A stretch of 64,000 nucleotides of DNA from the NCBI GenBank assembly GCA_965212025.1, contig OZ243039.1, positions 1,612,001-1,676,000 on the forward strand. Direction: 5' to 3'. The notes under the pieces are model-generated. The model ran no database searches. It was not told the origin of the DNA and saw only the letters and a list, made by a program, of their open reading frames with translations. The translations under genes were made by a program, and so were the position numbers. Of the stretch, positions 43,842-53,511 are shown in pieces (within the stretch, counting starts at the first letter, position 1; each line of letters starts with the position of its first letter). This stretch comes from G965212025 sp965212025 (GTDB lineage: Bacteria; Pseudomonadota; Gammaproteobacteria; Poriferisulfidales; Oxydemutatoraceae).

Positions 43842-46800
43842 TCAAGCAGCAGAGTGCCCTTTGTCGCTTCGGGGAGGCGGTCGCTGTGCCTGTTGTGACG
43901 TGTTGGATTCGGTGTCCTTGCCAGATAACACCTGTGTGGCTTCTTGACTCAGTTGGCAAAAAGTATTCAGCAGTTTCATTTTCCACACCTCTTGGCACGG
44001 GGTCTCCAACAGTTGTGGGTTGAAAACGATCACCGCCAGGCATTGTGCCCGGGAAATGGCGACGTTCAGCCGGTTCTGGCTGAACAGAAAATCGATGGTG
44101 CGTGGCAGGTCTTCAGCGCTGGAAGTCACCATGGAAATTAAAACCACTGCCGCCTCCTGACCTTGAAATTTGTCCACTGTCCCGACTCGTGCGGCACTTG
44201 GCAGAATCGAGCGCAGATGATTGACTTGTACGTTGTAGGGGCTGACGACGAGAATGTCCGCTTCGGTCAGCTGGCGTTGTTCTCCCTTGCTGCTTTTGAT
44301 TTGCTGCTGCAGGAGCTTCTGGTACTGGTCTTTTATGATTTGACCTTCTTGGGTGCTTTTTTGTGAACACCCTTGGTGGTGTGCTGCGATCCATGCGATG
44401 CCCGCGCTGGGCAGGGAGATGTTCCTGAAAAGCAGCTCGCGTTTCACCGCACTGCTGTGTGGCGTCAGGCGGCCGTCATAAAACGTTCGGGAGGTGAAGT
44501 CGCAAATTTCGGGGCACAGTCGCCAGGTTTTCTCCAGAAAAATCCCGCGTTCCGGTGGAATGGTCGTGCGTTCACCGAGCAAGAACTCCAGCACGGACAG
44601 GCCGGCCTCGTCTGGGTGGGTGCCATGGATTGGCTGTCCGAGTTGCATTTGGTCGCCAATCAGCAGGATGTTTCGTGTGGCAGCTCCCATTGCCACTATT
44701 TTGGCAAGGGACATTTGGCCGGCTTCGTCGATGAACAGGTAGTCAAGACGTCCTGCCATTCTTGGGTCGGCAAAAAGCCATGCCGTACCGGCAAACAGAT
44801 CTTTTGGTTCCGAGGAGACCTCTTCAACGGTGCTGACACTGTTAATAAAGTCGCCTTGGTAGACGGTTCCATCGGATCTGGTGGCTTTTTTGACACCTTG
44901 GAAATTAAAGTCCTGGGCGATTGCCGTGGCTTCAATTTTGGCGAGCAGGTTGTGGATGGCTTTGTGGGAGTTGGCAGATACCCCGATTTTTTTGCCGCGT
45001 TTCAGTAACCCGATGATGATGTGGGCACTGGTGTAAGTTTTGCCGGTGCCGGGTGGCCCTTGAATGAAGAGGTAGCTGTGATCAAGGTTGGCGACGGCTT
45101 GTAGTGCCCCTGGCAGCAGGTCTGGGGAAGTCATGATGGCGGTGTTGGGGGCTTTTCCTTTGATTCTGGGGATTCGTCTGTGCAGGAGGTCGAGCACGCA
45201 TTGGTGGTCTGTGTTGCCGGCGATGACGGTTTCGGCAATCTTGTAAATGGCGGTGCGGAGCACTGCGGAGTTTATGGGGCCGGAAGGGCCCAGTGAAAGT
45301 TTGTCTGGCAAAGTGGGGCTTTTGGCTCCAATTTTAATTTGAACCAGGCAGGTGCTTTCGTCGATCGTCAGGATGCTTCCTGCGTGGTCACCGTTCTCGG
45401 CATTCGTCACGGCGCTGCCGGCTCTCAATTTGTACTCCTGTGGCGGAAAACGGTAGAGATAGGCCAAAGAGCGTTTTTCCGTCACCGGTGGCTCGACGAG
45501 CCGTAAGCCGCCCAGGCATTCCGGATCATCTTCCAGTTCATCTTCGCTCAGGTTCTGGCGCTCGAAAAAAGCCCACCATTCCGGCTTCTCTTCGCGGTTG
45601 TGAAATTCCAGCAAATTGGACACGAGCTCATGAAAGCGGGTGTTGTCTCCGTGTGCCTTTTCTTGCAGTTGTGTCTGGAACCTTTCGTATTCAATTTCCC
45701 ACTGCTTGCGCTCGGGCTTCATGCCGGGTTCACTTCCTGTGTCTGCCTGCTCCCTGTTGTCGGGATCCCGGAACCATGGCAGGTCTGCGGGCCTCTTTGT
45801 AAGCAGCCAATCACGTAATTTGTACGTGGAGATGCAATCGACTTCGTTGTATGCGGCGAGTTCTTCCAGCAAGTGCTGTTCGCCAGTTTGGCGCCACCGG
45901 TTGTACACGACTATGCTTTCAGCGGCACTTGCCACTTCTTGGCTGCGTTTGTCCATATAAAAGCTTTCCAGATTCTTGATGGAGTAACCGGGCTCGGAAG
46001 TTCGGATGCTTTCGACGGCGACCCGATAGAGGTCAACAAACTTGTTTTGCCGAAGAAGCGTGTCCAGTGCCTCTTCATGGCTGGTGTACCTGCATGCCAG
46101 GCGCTTCAGTGCTGAAGTTTCATAATGGTTGTAGTGATAGATAAAGGCTTGGGGATGCTGGCGCAGATGTTTGCCGACGAACTCCATGAAATTTTGAAAA
46201 ATCTGCTTTTCTTCTTTGTGGTCGTGTCCCCAGAGCGAGTGGTACATTGCGTGGGTTTCTTCCGGGTAGTAAAACCCGAACAGGTATTCAAGTCCGTTCG
46301 GGTGAAAGGGGTCTCCTTCCAGGTCAAAGAAAAGGTCTCCTTTATTGGGCTTTGGCAGGCGTGCGAAACCTTTTCCGGCAGTTGGGGAAATGACTTCAAT
46401 CTGGTCTTCCCCGGTTCGTTTTTTGTGACTTTGCAGTCTGGCTTGCGAGCGGAGCCTATCGAAGGTTTCGGTCTTGAAGTTCGGGATGTTTCCCGATGCT
46501 GTGTTTGCCAGCTCCTCGACGGTTTTAATTCCGGCTTGCCAAAGTCTTTTGATTTGTGGTGATCGGATGTTGGCGACCAGGCTCAGGTGGCGCTTTGTCT
46601 CCCACTCCGCCCGGCATTGATCCTGCCAGTTGCAAAAACGGCAGTGTTGGCATGGTTCCGGCTCGGATTTTTTTGGCAACTTGGGCAGGAAATTCTCGAA
46701 GCGTTTTTTGGCGTGGGAATAGTAGGCAAAGAAGTCGTCCAGCTTGAAGCTCTCTTGCCTGTTGTCGCCGAGTAGAAGGTGCATTTTCTGTGGCTGGGTC

Positions 46801-47279
46801 TTTTGTATTTTTGCGAGCAGTTCCGAATACAGGCAAAGCTGAATGATGTGCTCGGGCTTGGGGTTTTTGGCGAGCTTGCAGTCCAGCACCTCATAGTAGA
46901 AATTTCCCGGTGTTTCAGGCTGTTCATGCCTGATTAAAAAGTCTGGATAGCCGCGCCAGGGTTCGCAAAGCAAGAGTGGCTGGTAAATGACGTCAACCCC
47001 GTCTTGCAGCGCCTCACGGCTAAGGGTGAGTTGTCTTTTTAGTGGCAAGTCAGCGGGAATTTCTGCGACTCTTTTCCCTTGGCTTTTCCAGTTTTCCAGA
47101 CAGGCAACTTCGTGTTCGATGCCTTTTTCCTGGAGCAGCTTGTTGGTGGGGTCTTCGTCACGGCTTTCTGGCGGGCTTTCAAAGCGCCCGGCTTCCAGAA
47201 ATGTGGCGTGGTGGCAGTTGAGAAAAGTGGTCAGGTCTGATGCCGAATAGAGCCACTGCCCATTTTTTAGTTTTTGCAT
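43842..47279 (-). CDS. TM0106-type RecB-like nuclease fused to superfamily I helicase (DNA2/NAM7-like)
   Basis: A 1,145-residue DNA-processing protein. The N-terminal ~260 residues are a RecB-like nuclease: a DCKLAK-type motif (D and K) near 133, and the cysteines C-x2-C-x2-C-x5-C (CQHCRFCNWQDQC) near 205, suggesting an iron-sulfur or zinc site. A second nuclease-like/RNase H-like domain begins near 320 (LFFDLEGDPFHPNG). The helicase part has Walker A GPPGTGKTY near 750, Walker B-like FIDEAGQMS, KFQGQEAAVVLISM and NVAISRAQ motifs. Such proteins may act in repair or defence; the role here is unknown. It is next to ald in the same orientation. Confidence 0.85.
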   Translation of the reverse strand: MQKLKNGQWLYSASDLTTFLNCHHATFLEAGRFESPPESRDEDPTNKLLQEKGIEHEVACLENWKSQGKRVAEIPADLPLKRQLTLSREALQDGVDVIYQPLLLCEPWRGYPDFLIRHEQPETPGNFYYEVLDCKLAKNPKPEHIIQLCLYSELLAKIQKTQPQKMHLLLGDNRQESFKLDDFFAYYSHAKKRFENFLPKLPKKSEPEPCQHCRFCNWQDQCRAEWETKRHLSLVANIRSPQIKRLWQAGIKTVEELANTASGNIPNFKTETFDRLRSQARLQSHKKRTGEDQIEVISPTAGKGFARLPKPNKGDLFFDLEGDPFHPNGLEYLFGFYYPEETHAMYHSLWGHDHKEEKQIFQNFMEFVGKHLRQHPQAFIYHYNHYETSALKRLACRYTSHEEALDTLLRQNKFVDLYRVAVESIRTSEPGYSIKNLESFYMDKRSQEVASAAESIVVYNRWRQTGEQHLLEELAAYNEVDCISTYKLRDWLLTKRPADLPWFRDPDNREQADTGSEPGMKPERKQWEIEYERFQTQLQEKAHGDNTRFHELVSNLLEFHNREEKPEWWAFFERQNLSEDELEDDPECLGGLRLVEPPVTEKRSLAYLYRFPPQEYKLRAGSAVTNAENGDHAGSILTIDESTCLVQIKIGAKSPTLPDKLSLGPSGPINSAVLRTAIYKIAETVIAGNTDHQCVLDLLHRRIPRIKGKAPNTAIMTSPDLLPGALQAVANLDHSYLFIQGPPGTGKTYTSAHIIIGLLKRGKKIGVSANSHKAIHNLLAKIEATAIAQDFNFQGVKKATRSDGTVYQGDFINSVSTVEEVSSEPKDLFAGTAWLFADPRMAGRLDYLFIDEAGQMSLAKIVAMGAATRNILLIGDQMQLGQPIHGTHPDEAGLSVLEFLLGERTTIPPERGIFLEKTWRLCPEICDFTSRTFYDGRLTPHSSAVKRELLFRNISLPSAGIAWIAAHHQGCSQKSTQEGQIIKDQYQKLLQQQIKSSKGEQRQLTEADILVVSPYNVQVNHLRSILPSAARVGTVDKFQGQEAAVVLISMVTSSAEDLPRTIDFLFSQNRLNVAISRAQCLAVIVFNPQLLETPCQEVWKMKLLNTFCQLSQEATQVLSGKDTESNTSQQAQRPPPRSDKGHSAA

Positions 47280-47494
47280 TCCCGGCCTCCGATTTCAGAA
47301 GTTCCCGGCAGTGTCACTTTCAGCTCTGCGGCGAAAAAAACAAAATGCCCGGCGAGGCATTTCTGCGGCATTGGCGTACTTCGAGCCGGCATTTTATCGA
47401 ATTTGTGGCCGACATAAACAACAACCCTGCTCATTCAGCCAGCCATGAAGGTGCGTTTCTTTTTTGTTTTCCGTACTTCCACACGACAGTGATT

Positions 47495-47528
47495 GCACGC
47501 AGACTTTTCTCGGCGGCGGTCTGCGTGC
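47495..47528. terminator. Perfect 10 bp hairpin between the nuclease-helicase and valS
   Basis: gcacgcagac at 47495-47504 pairs with gtctgcgtgc at 47519-47528 across a 14-base loop and is followed by TTTT on the plus strand. valS ends at 47586 reading left, so on its strand the hairpin lies ~60 bases after the stop but without a T run. It is probably a terminator or mRNA-end structure for valS. Bases 47280-47585 around it contain no supported gene. Confidence 0.5.
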
Positions 47529-47585
47529 TTTTGGAGATGAAGGACTGATTCGGAGCTGAGTCGTGTGAAAGGAAAACAGGGGGCT

Positions 47586-50351
47586 TTATTGCAGGGAACT
47601 GAGTTGCTCTTCCAGGGCGCTGATTTGTGCAGAGAGGGAGTGCGCTCTTTGGCGTTGTTCTGTGCGAACCGGAAGCGGTGCCTTGGTGGCAAAGCCGGGA
47701 CTTTCAAGTCGACAGTGAATGGTGTTCAAGGCGCCGTGCAGTTTTTCAATCTGTTTGTTCAACCGTGTTATTTCATCCTTGGAATCAACCAGACCCTCAA
47801 GTGGCACCAACAGTTTGCTCTTGCCTAAAAGTGCGGTCAGGCAGCGAGGTGGAGTTGTGTTGTCGTCAAGCCAGTCCAGAGAACTTACTTTTGCGAGCTT
47901 GCCGATTTCCAGTTGGAATTTCTCTGCCCGCAAGCGATCCTCGGGCGTTCCATATTGCACCAGCACCGGTAGTGGCTGTTGCAGGGGAATGCGCATTTCC
48001 GACCGAATGTTGCGTACGCCGGTGACAAGAGTCTGTAGCCATTCAATGTCGTCATGGCTTTCCCGCCTTACTTTTTCCACTCTCTCCATGCGCGGCCAGG
48101 CTTGCTGCATGATTGATTCTTCCTTTCTGCCATGCAGGGGTTTGCATTGCTGCCAGATCTCTTCTGTGATGAAAGGGATAATCGGGTGCAAGAGGCGAAC
48201 GCTGCGTTCCAGCGTTTCAATCATGCACAGCAGGTTGCCTTTGCGGTTTTCTTCGCTTGTCCCTGATTGCTGTGTCACTTTGGACATTTCGATGAACCAG
48301 TCGCAATAATTGTGCCAGACAAATTCGTAGAGCGTGTTGGCGATCAAATCGAAGCGGTAGCGTGTGAAATTTTCTTCAACACTGGCTATCACGTCTGCGA
48401 GTTTTTGTTCCAGCCAATGTTCCAAGGTTCTTTTTGCCGGGGCAATGTCCGAGGAGAGCAGTGCCTGGTTTTTTTCGCAGCTAAGGATGACGAAGCGAGC
48501 CGCGTTCCAGAGTTTGTTGCAGAAGTTTCGATAGCCCCGGATGCGCTGCAGATCGAAGCGAATGTCACGTCCGGTTGATGTCATCGCGGTGAATGCGAAG
48601 CGTAAGGCATCGGCACCGAAAGCATCAATGCCGTCGGGGAATTCTTTGCGCGTTTCCGCTTCTATGGCTATGGCCTGTTGCGGCTGCAGGAGCCCGCTCG
48701 TCCGTTTCGTGATCAGATCCTCAAGGGATGTGCCGTCAATGAGGTCAAGCGGGTCGATAATGTTGCCTTTGGATTTGGACATTTTCTGGTTTTTGCTGTC
48801 GCGTACCAGTCCGTGTATGTACACCTGTCTGAAAGGCACTTTCCCGGTTAGTTGCAGCCCCATCATCGCCATGCGCGCAACCCAGAAAAAAATAATGTCG
48901 AAGCCGGTGATCAGAATGTTATTCGGATAAAAATCCTTTACTTCCGGCGCATTGTCCGGCCAGCCCAAGGTGGCAAATGGCCACAAGGCAGAAGAGAACC
49001 AGGTGTCCAGGACGTCGTTGTCCTGGCTTAATTTCAGGGCTTTGCCAAGGCCATACTTCTCGCGCACCTGTGCTTCATCGGGGGCGACATAAATCTTTCC
49101 CCCCGCGTCATACCAGGCGGGGATTCGGTGCCCCCACCACAGTTGCCGGCTGATGCACCAGTCCTGAATGTTTTCGAGCCAGTCAAAATAAACTTTTTCC
49201 CAGTTTTGCGGCACAAAGTCCATGTCTTTGTCGCGCACTGCCGCCATTGCTTTTTCGGCCATCGTGTCAGTTCTCACAAACCATTGTTCGGTGAGCCGGG
49301 GCTCGATAACTGTGCCGCTGCGGTCGCCTCTTGGTACGGCGTGCCTGTGTGTTTTGATGGCTTCCAGAAGTCCGAGTTCAGTCAGTTCTGAAACGATTGC
49401 TTTACGGGCAGCGTAGCGATCCTTGCCACGGTATGCCTGCGGGGCGTTTTCATTTAACACGGCTGTTTCGTCAAAAATGTTCAGAAACTCCAAATCGTGA
49501 CGCTTCGCCATCTCGTAGTCATTAAAGTCATGCGCTGGCGTGATTTTTACGCACCCACTTCCGAAATCCGGATCTACGGAAGGGTCTGCAATGATGGGGA
49601 TTCGGCGTCCAGCCAAGGGAACCATTGCGTATTTGCCAACATGGTCTTTGTAGCGGGGGTCATCAGGGTTCACGGCGAGGGCGGTGTCTCCCAGCATGGT
49701 TTCCGGACGTGTTGTGGCAATGGTCAAATGCCCTTTGTCGTTGCCATGCAGAGGGTAACGGAAGTACCACAGCTTGCCCGGCTCTTCTTCGGTGACGACT
49801 TCCAGATCTGAAATGGCAGTTTTTAATACTGGATCCCAGTTGACGAGGCGGCTGCCGCGGTAAATCAATCCATCGTCATAGAGTCTTGTAAATGCTTCAA
49901 ACACGGCGCGACTGAGCTTCTTGTCCATGGTGAAGCACTCTCGCTCCCAATCCAGCGAACTGCCCAGGCGTCTTAGTTGCCGGGAAATCATTCCTCCGGA
50001 TTCTTCCCGCCATTCCCAGACCCGCTTGACAAATTTTTCACGACCCAACTCGCGACGGGATTTGCCTTCTGCTTCCAGGCAGCGCTCAACGACCATTTGC
50101 GTGGCAATGCCGGCGTGGTCGGTTCCGGCTTGCCAGAGCACACGCTTGCCACGCATACGCTGGTAGCGAACCAGGCAATCCATCAGGGTGTTTTGGAAAG
50201 CATGACCCATGTGGAGGGTACCGGTTACGTTCGGCGGCGGGATGACAATGCAGAAGGACTCACCACTCCCTTGTGGTCTGAAAAGACCGGCGTTTTCCCA
50301 GTAGGGGTACCAGTGTTTTTCGATAAGAGCCGGATTAAAGACCTTTTCCAT
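47586..50351 (-). CDS. valS: Valyl-tRNA synthetase
   Basis: Charges tRNA-Val with valine; class I synthetase of 921 residues, the usual size. The HIGH-type motif is in PPPNVTGTLHMGHAF near residue 41 and KMSKSKGNIIDP near 525. The editing CP1 domain (TTRPETMLGDTA) lies between them, and a C-terminal coiled coil (LEGLVDSKDEITRLNKQIEK) is present, as in bacterial ValRS. The ATG at 50351 follows pepA by 21 bp, so the two are probably cotranscribed, as in many gammaproteobacteria. Confidence 0.97.
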   Translation of the reverse strand: MEKVFNPALIEKHWYPYWENAGLFRPQGSGESFCIVIPPPNVTGTLHMGHAFQNTLMDCLVRYQRMRGKRVLWQAGTDHAGIATQMVVERCLEAEGKSRRELGREKFVKRVWEWREESGGMISRQLRRLGSSLDWERECFTMDKKLSRAVFEAFTRLYDDGLIYRGSRLVNWDPVLKTAISDLEVVTEEEPGKLWYFRYPLHGNDKGHLTIATTRPETMLGDTALAVNPDDPRYKDHVGKYAMVPLAGRRIPIIADPSVDPDFGSGCVKITPAHDFNDYEMAKRHDLEFLNIFDETAVLNENAPQAYRGKDRYAARKAIVSELTELGLLEAIKTHRHAVPRGDRSGTVIEPRLTEQWFVRTDTMAEKAMAAVRDKDMDFVPQNWEKVYFDWLENIQDWCISRQLWWGHRIPAWYDAGGKIYVAPDEAQVREKYGLGKALKLSQDNDVLDTWFSSALWPFATLGWPDNAPEVKDFYPNNILITGFDIIFFWVARMAMMGLQLTGKVPFRQVYIHGLVRDSKNQKMSKSKGNIIDPLDLIDGTSLEDLITKRTSGLLQPQQAIAIEAETRKEFPDGIDAFGADALRFAFTAMTSTGRDIRFDLQRIRGYRNFCNKLWNAARFVILSCEKNQALLSSDIAPAKRTLEHWLEQKLADVIASVEENFTRYRFDLIANTLYEFVWHNYCDWFIEMSKVTQQSGTSEENRKGNLLCMIETLERSVRLLHPIIPFITEEIWQQCKPLHGRKEESIMQQAWPRMERVEKVRRESHDDIEWLQTLVTGVRNIRSEMRIPLQQPLPVLVQYGTPEDRLRAEKFQLEIGKLAKVSSLDWLDDNTTPPRCLTALLGKSKLLVPLEGLVDSKDEITRLNKQIEKLHGALNTIHCRLESPGFATKAPLPVRTEQRQRAHSLSAQISALEEQLSSLQ

Positions 50352-50372
50352 CAGTCTGAAAAACGGAAACAG

Positions 50373-51854
50373 TCAGTCGCCTTGTACGCGGCCCAGCAGA
50401 AATTCAGTTAACAGGGGAACCGGTCTTCCGGTAGCTCCTTTACTCTTCCCCGACAGCCAGGCGGTGCCTGCTATGTCAAGGTGTGCCCAGCGTTGTTTTT
50501 TTGTAAAGCGCGACAGGAAACAGGCTGCCGTGATAGTGCCAGCCCCTCTTCCTCCTATATTGGCGATATCCGCGAAGTTGCTGTCAAGTTCCGACTGATA
50601 TTCGTCCCAAAGTGGCAGTTGCCAGGCGCGGTCTCCAGATTGTTCGCCGGCAGCCAGCAGAGCGTCGCACAACTCTTGATCGTTGCCCAGTAATCCGCTT
50701 GCCTGTTTCCCAAGCGCAACCACACAAGCTCCGGTCAGGGTGGCGATGTCCACGATGCAGTCCGGCTCATATCTTTCGGCGTAACTGAGTGCGTCACAAA
50801 GAACCAGACGGCCTTCCGCATCTGTGTTTAATATTTCCACGGTCTGCCCGGACAGGGTGGTGACCACATCGCCGGGCTTGCTTGCCCGTCCACCGGGCAT
50901 ATTTTCAGCACAGGCAAGAACACCGACCACATTGAGGGGAAGCTCCAGTTCCACGCAAGCGCGGATGGTTCCTAAAACGCTGGCGGCTCCGCACATGTCA
51001 AACTTCATTTCGTCCATGGCCGAGCTGGGCTTTATTGAAATTCCACCGGTATCAAAAGTGATGCCTTTCCCGACGAGCACCACTGGCTTTTGTTTCCCCC
51101 CATTACGGTATTCGATGCACACGAGCTTCCCTTCCTCAGTGCTGCCTTTGCTGACGGAAAGAAAAGCCCCCATATTCAGTTTTCCCATGCCCTTTTCGTC
51201 AATCGACTTAACGTGCAGTTTCGGAGAAAGCTTTTTCAGGTTTTCTGCTTGCTTTTTCATCCAGGATGGCGTGCAGATGTTGGGGGGCAAATTACCAAGT
51301 TCCCGAGCCAGCGTCATGCCAAGGTGTATGGCTTCCGCCTCCCGAATGGTTTTTTTGCCCTTAACCGCTGTGCCACTGAGGTGAGCGCGAAAACTTTTCA
51401 GCCGCTTTTTCGAGGGGGGTTTACTACTCTTGTTCTCATAACGGTAACCGGCATTCAGGAGTTCCAGCAGGAAAGTTCGCAAAGACCACTCCTCGCTTCC
51501 TCCCGGGAAATCACAGTAAGCGCAGCCATACGCGACGTCATCAGGATCCAGCTTTGCCACAAGCTGTGCGCAACCTCTCGCCGCACGTATGAATCTTGCG
51601 CGATCCAGTTTTTCCGTCTTGCCAAGTCCTACGACGATAACAGTCTTGTGGTCTTTGTCGGGTCGATGCAGCGTGAAAGAAGTGTTGAGTGCTCCTTTAA
51701 ATTTTGTCTGCTTTGCGGTCAGTTCGAGTAAGTCACCCAACGCCATGTTCAACCTCTCCCAGGTTTCTGTTCTTTTTTTGCCTTCCGGGACGAGCAGGGT
51801 GATGCAGGAAGACGGTATTGCTTCTATTTTTCGGTTAGAAACGGTGTTTTTCAT
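50373..51854 (-). CDS. pepA: Leucyl aminopeptidase (cytosol aminopeptidase)
   Basis: An M17 metallo-aminopeptidase of ~493 residues that removes N-terminal amino acids; PepA is also a DNA-binding cofactor in some bacteria. The catalytic domain shows VGKGITFDTGG, the metal-binding KFDMCGAA segment and the signature NTDAEGRL. I set the start at ATG 51854 because GGAGA lies 6 bases before it; an in-frame start at 51875 would add seven residues. It is upstream of valS in the same transcript direction. Confidence 0.95.
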   Translation of the reverse strand: MKNTVSNRKIEAIPSSCITLLVPEGKKRTETWERLNMALGDLLELTAKQTKFKGALNTSFTLHRPDKDHKTVIVVGLGKTEKLDRARFIRAARGCAQLVAKLDPDDVAYGCAYCDFPGGSEEWSLRTFLLELLNAGYRYENKSSKPPSKKRLKSFRAHLSGTAVKGKKTIREAEAIHLGMTLARELGNLPPNICTPSWMKKQAENLKKLSPKLHVKSIDEKGMGKLNMGAFLSVSKGSTEEGKLVCIEYRNGGKQKPVVLVGKGITFDTGGISIKPSSAMDEMKFDMCGAASVLGTIRACVELELPLNVVGVLACAENMPGGRASKPGDVVTTLSGQTVEILNTDAEGRLVLCDALSYAERYEPDCIVDIATLTGACVVALGKQASGLLGNDQELCDALLAAGEQSGDRAWQLPLWDEYQSELDSNFADIANIGGRGAGTITAACFLSRFTKKQRWAHLDIAGTAWLSGKSKGATGRPVPLLTEFLLGRVQGD

Positions 51855-52290
51855 TTGATTTCTCCAGTTTGCCAAGGGGTTCAGAGCCTGATGACCTGAT
51901 GACCTTTAGCTGATGACAAGTAAAAGCGGCCAACGCAAAGGTCGCATTGTAGTCTTGCTTGAGGTCTGCCGTAAATAAAAATTTATGGCACAGAGTTGCG
52001 GCTTTTCGCCAATTCCCGGGAGAGATGTTGGGGTTTATGCGGGTTGCGTCCGTTCCCGTGCTACGGCAGAAGTGATTGCCTCAGTGGGTGGCAGAGTCTG
52101 TTTGTTGGAATTACAGGAACAAGGCGATCTTTCGGTTGGAGCTCTGGAAAAGCGAGCCTTGTACGTTGGTGTAGGGTAGCGTGACCACGCTGTGGCGTTT
52201 CACGCACCAAGCTGCTTTCTACCGGGTAGCTCATTGGGGTTTTTGACGAAACGGGCGAAACGGGAGCGCTCCCCCCCTCAAGCGAGGTCT
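51855..52290. other. Intergenic region upstream of pepA
   Basis: Should hold the pepA promoter on the minus strand. A short direct repeat 'gatgacc' occurs three times with small changes at 51890-51917. A 64-codon open frame on the plus strand (51985-52179) has no recognised homology. Around 52148-52225, 'aaaagcgagcctt' and 'gtttcacgcaccaagc' echo pieces of the array at 41.2-42.8 kb, so a further decayed copy of that module may be here. Confidence 0.35.
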
Positions 52291-53511
52291 CTAGCTGCTA
52301 TCAGAAAAGTACAGGGTGGCGAAATCTTTCACCCCTTGTGCCAAGTACTCAAATTCCTCAGCGTTCACTTTTCTGTGACCTTCGTGGTACTGTTTTACAT
52401 ATTCCGGGTTAGTGGCGTTCGCAAGATCTTCGTCCAGACCGGCGATTACTTCTGCTTTGGTCGCACCTTGCCTGAAATGTTTCTCAACCAGTCTTTTGAC
52501 AGGTTCGCCTATACGTGTTCCCAAGACGCGCAAATGAGCATCGGTGAATCGTTCAGGAGGGTTACCGGTCATGCCGACCCGACCCAATTCTTTCTGAACA
52601 CTATTTTTGTTACTTCCGTTGATATCAGGCAAAAGATCAACCCACCCGTATAAACCTTCACACCGCTGTTTGCCAGAAACCGGGGTTGTAAGCTGCAAAA
52701 AGCTAACGACGCAGCCTGCGGTCGTTTTTTGCACGTTCCCAAGACTGGACGAGTAAAGATTTTGGAGACGGCGTTCGGTCCGAAGCGTCAATTCTGCAAA
52801 AGTAATTTCGGAACCAGGTTTCTTGCCGGTTGAGCTGAGCTTGATATCCGGGCACCCCATGGTGTTCCCTTTTTTCTGGAACCGAAAAAGGTTTCTGTAC
52901 CCGGATTGCGTAAGCTCTTCTCCTTTCTTGTGCCAGAAGGTGTCGTACACCGTGTCGGTGGCAGGCCATGTTTTGCCAGCAGAAATTTCTGGTGGAGAGG
53001 AAGTATTGATTGTTGTTTCCGGGGACTCAGCAGTTTGAAGCGAAGTATCAGCAGTTTGGTGCGAAGTATCCGGTGTTTTTCCAGCAAAAATTTCTGGTGG
53101 AGAGGAAGTATCGATTGTCGTTTCCGGGAACCTGGCAGTTTGGGGAGAAGTCTCTTCAGTTTGAAGCGAAGTCTCAGCAGTTTGAGACGAAGCGTTCAGT
53201 TGCTTGAGGGTGTATTGATTAAAAGCTCTTCTGTTACGGACGATGTCATTAGTTGTGTCAGAAGGGCTCCCAGGGCTTGATGGGTCATTAGGGCTCCCAG
53301 GGAGTGCTCGCAGAATCTCATGCCGCATGGTGTGCACTCTGGATTGGTATCCTTTGCTGAAATTATAGCGAAGGCAATGGACTGCCCAAGTAAAAAAAGA
53401 ACTCTTGCAGGTAACCTGCTGTGCTTGCCCTTCGTTTGACTGTACCCTGAGAAGAGTAAACTGGCTGTTCATAGCCCTTACCAGCGTGTCGCTATCAACC
53501 CGTATATCCAT
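52291..53511 (-). CDS. Hypothetical protein with internal Ser/Thr-rich repeats
   Basis: About 406 residues, no family recognised. I chose ATG 53511 because AGGAGGG lies 6 bases before it; a longer start at 53541 is possible. Residues ~110-190 contain two near-copies of a 37-residue unit (QTAE-T-S-LQT, then PETTIDTSSPPEI and AGKT), a low-complexity, probably disordered linker. The C-terminal ~90 residues are helical (RIGEPVKRLVEKHFRQGATK, then EVIAGLDEDLANAT). No signal peptide or membrane segment is seen. The layout, an N-terminal globular part, linker and helical end, is seen in secreted effectors, but nothing here proves that. Confidence 0.6.
   Translation of the reverse strand: MDIRVDSDTLVRAMNSQFTLLRVQSNEGQAQQVTCKSSFFTWAVHCLRYNFSKGYQSRVHTMRHEILRALPGSPNDPSSPGSPSDTTNDIVRNRRAFNQYTLKQLNASSQTAETSLQTEETSPQTARFPETTIDTSSPPEIFAGKTPDTSHQTADTSLQTAESPETTINTSSPPEISAGKTWPATDTVYDTFWHKKGEELTQSGYRNLFRFQKKGNTMGCPDIKLSSTGKKPGSEITFAELTLRTERRLQNLYSSSLGNVQKTTAGCVVSFLQLTTPVSGKQRCEGLYGWVDLLPDINGSNKNSVQKELGRVGMTGNPPERFTDAHLRVLGTRIGEPVKRLVEKHFRQGATKAEVIAGLDEDLANATNPEYVKQYHEGHRKVNAEEFEYLAQGVKDFATLYFSDSS

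Noticed and set aside
51985..52179. 64-codon frame upstream of pepA as a small gene
   Set aside because: No ribosome-binding site, no recognisable features, and its end resembles array-derived sequence.
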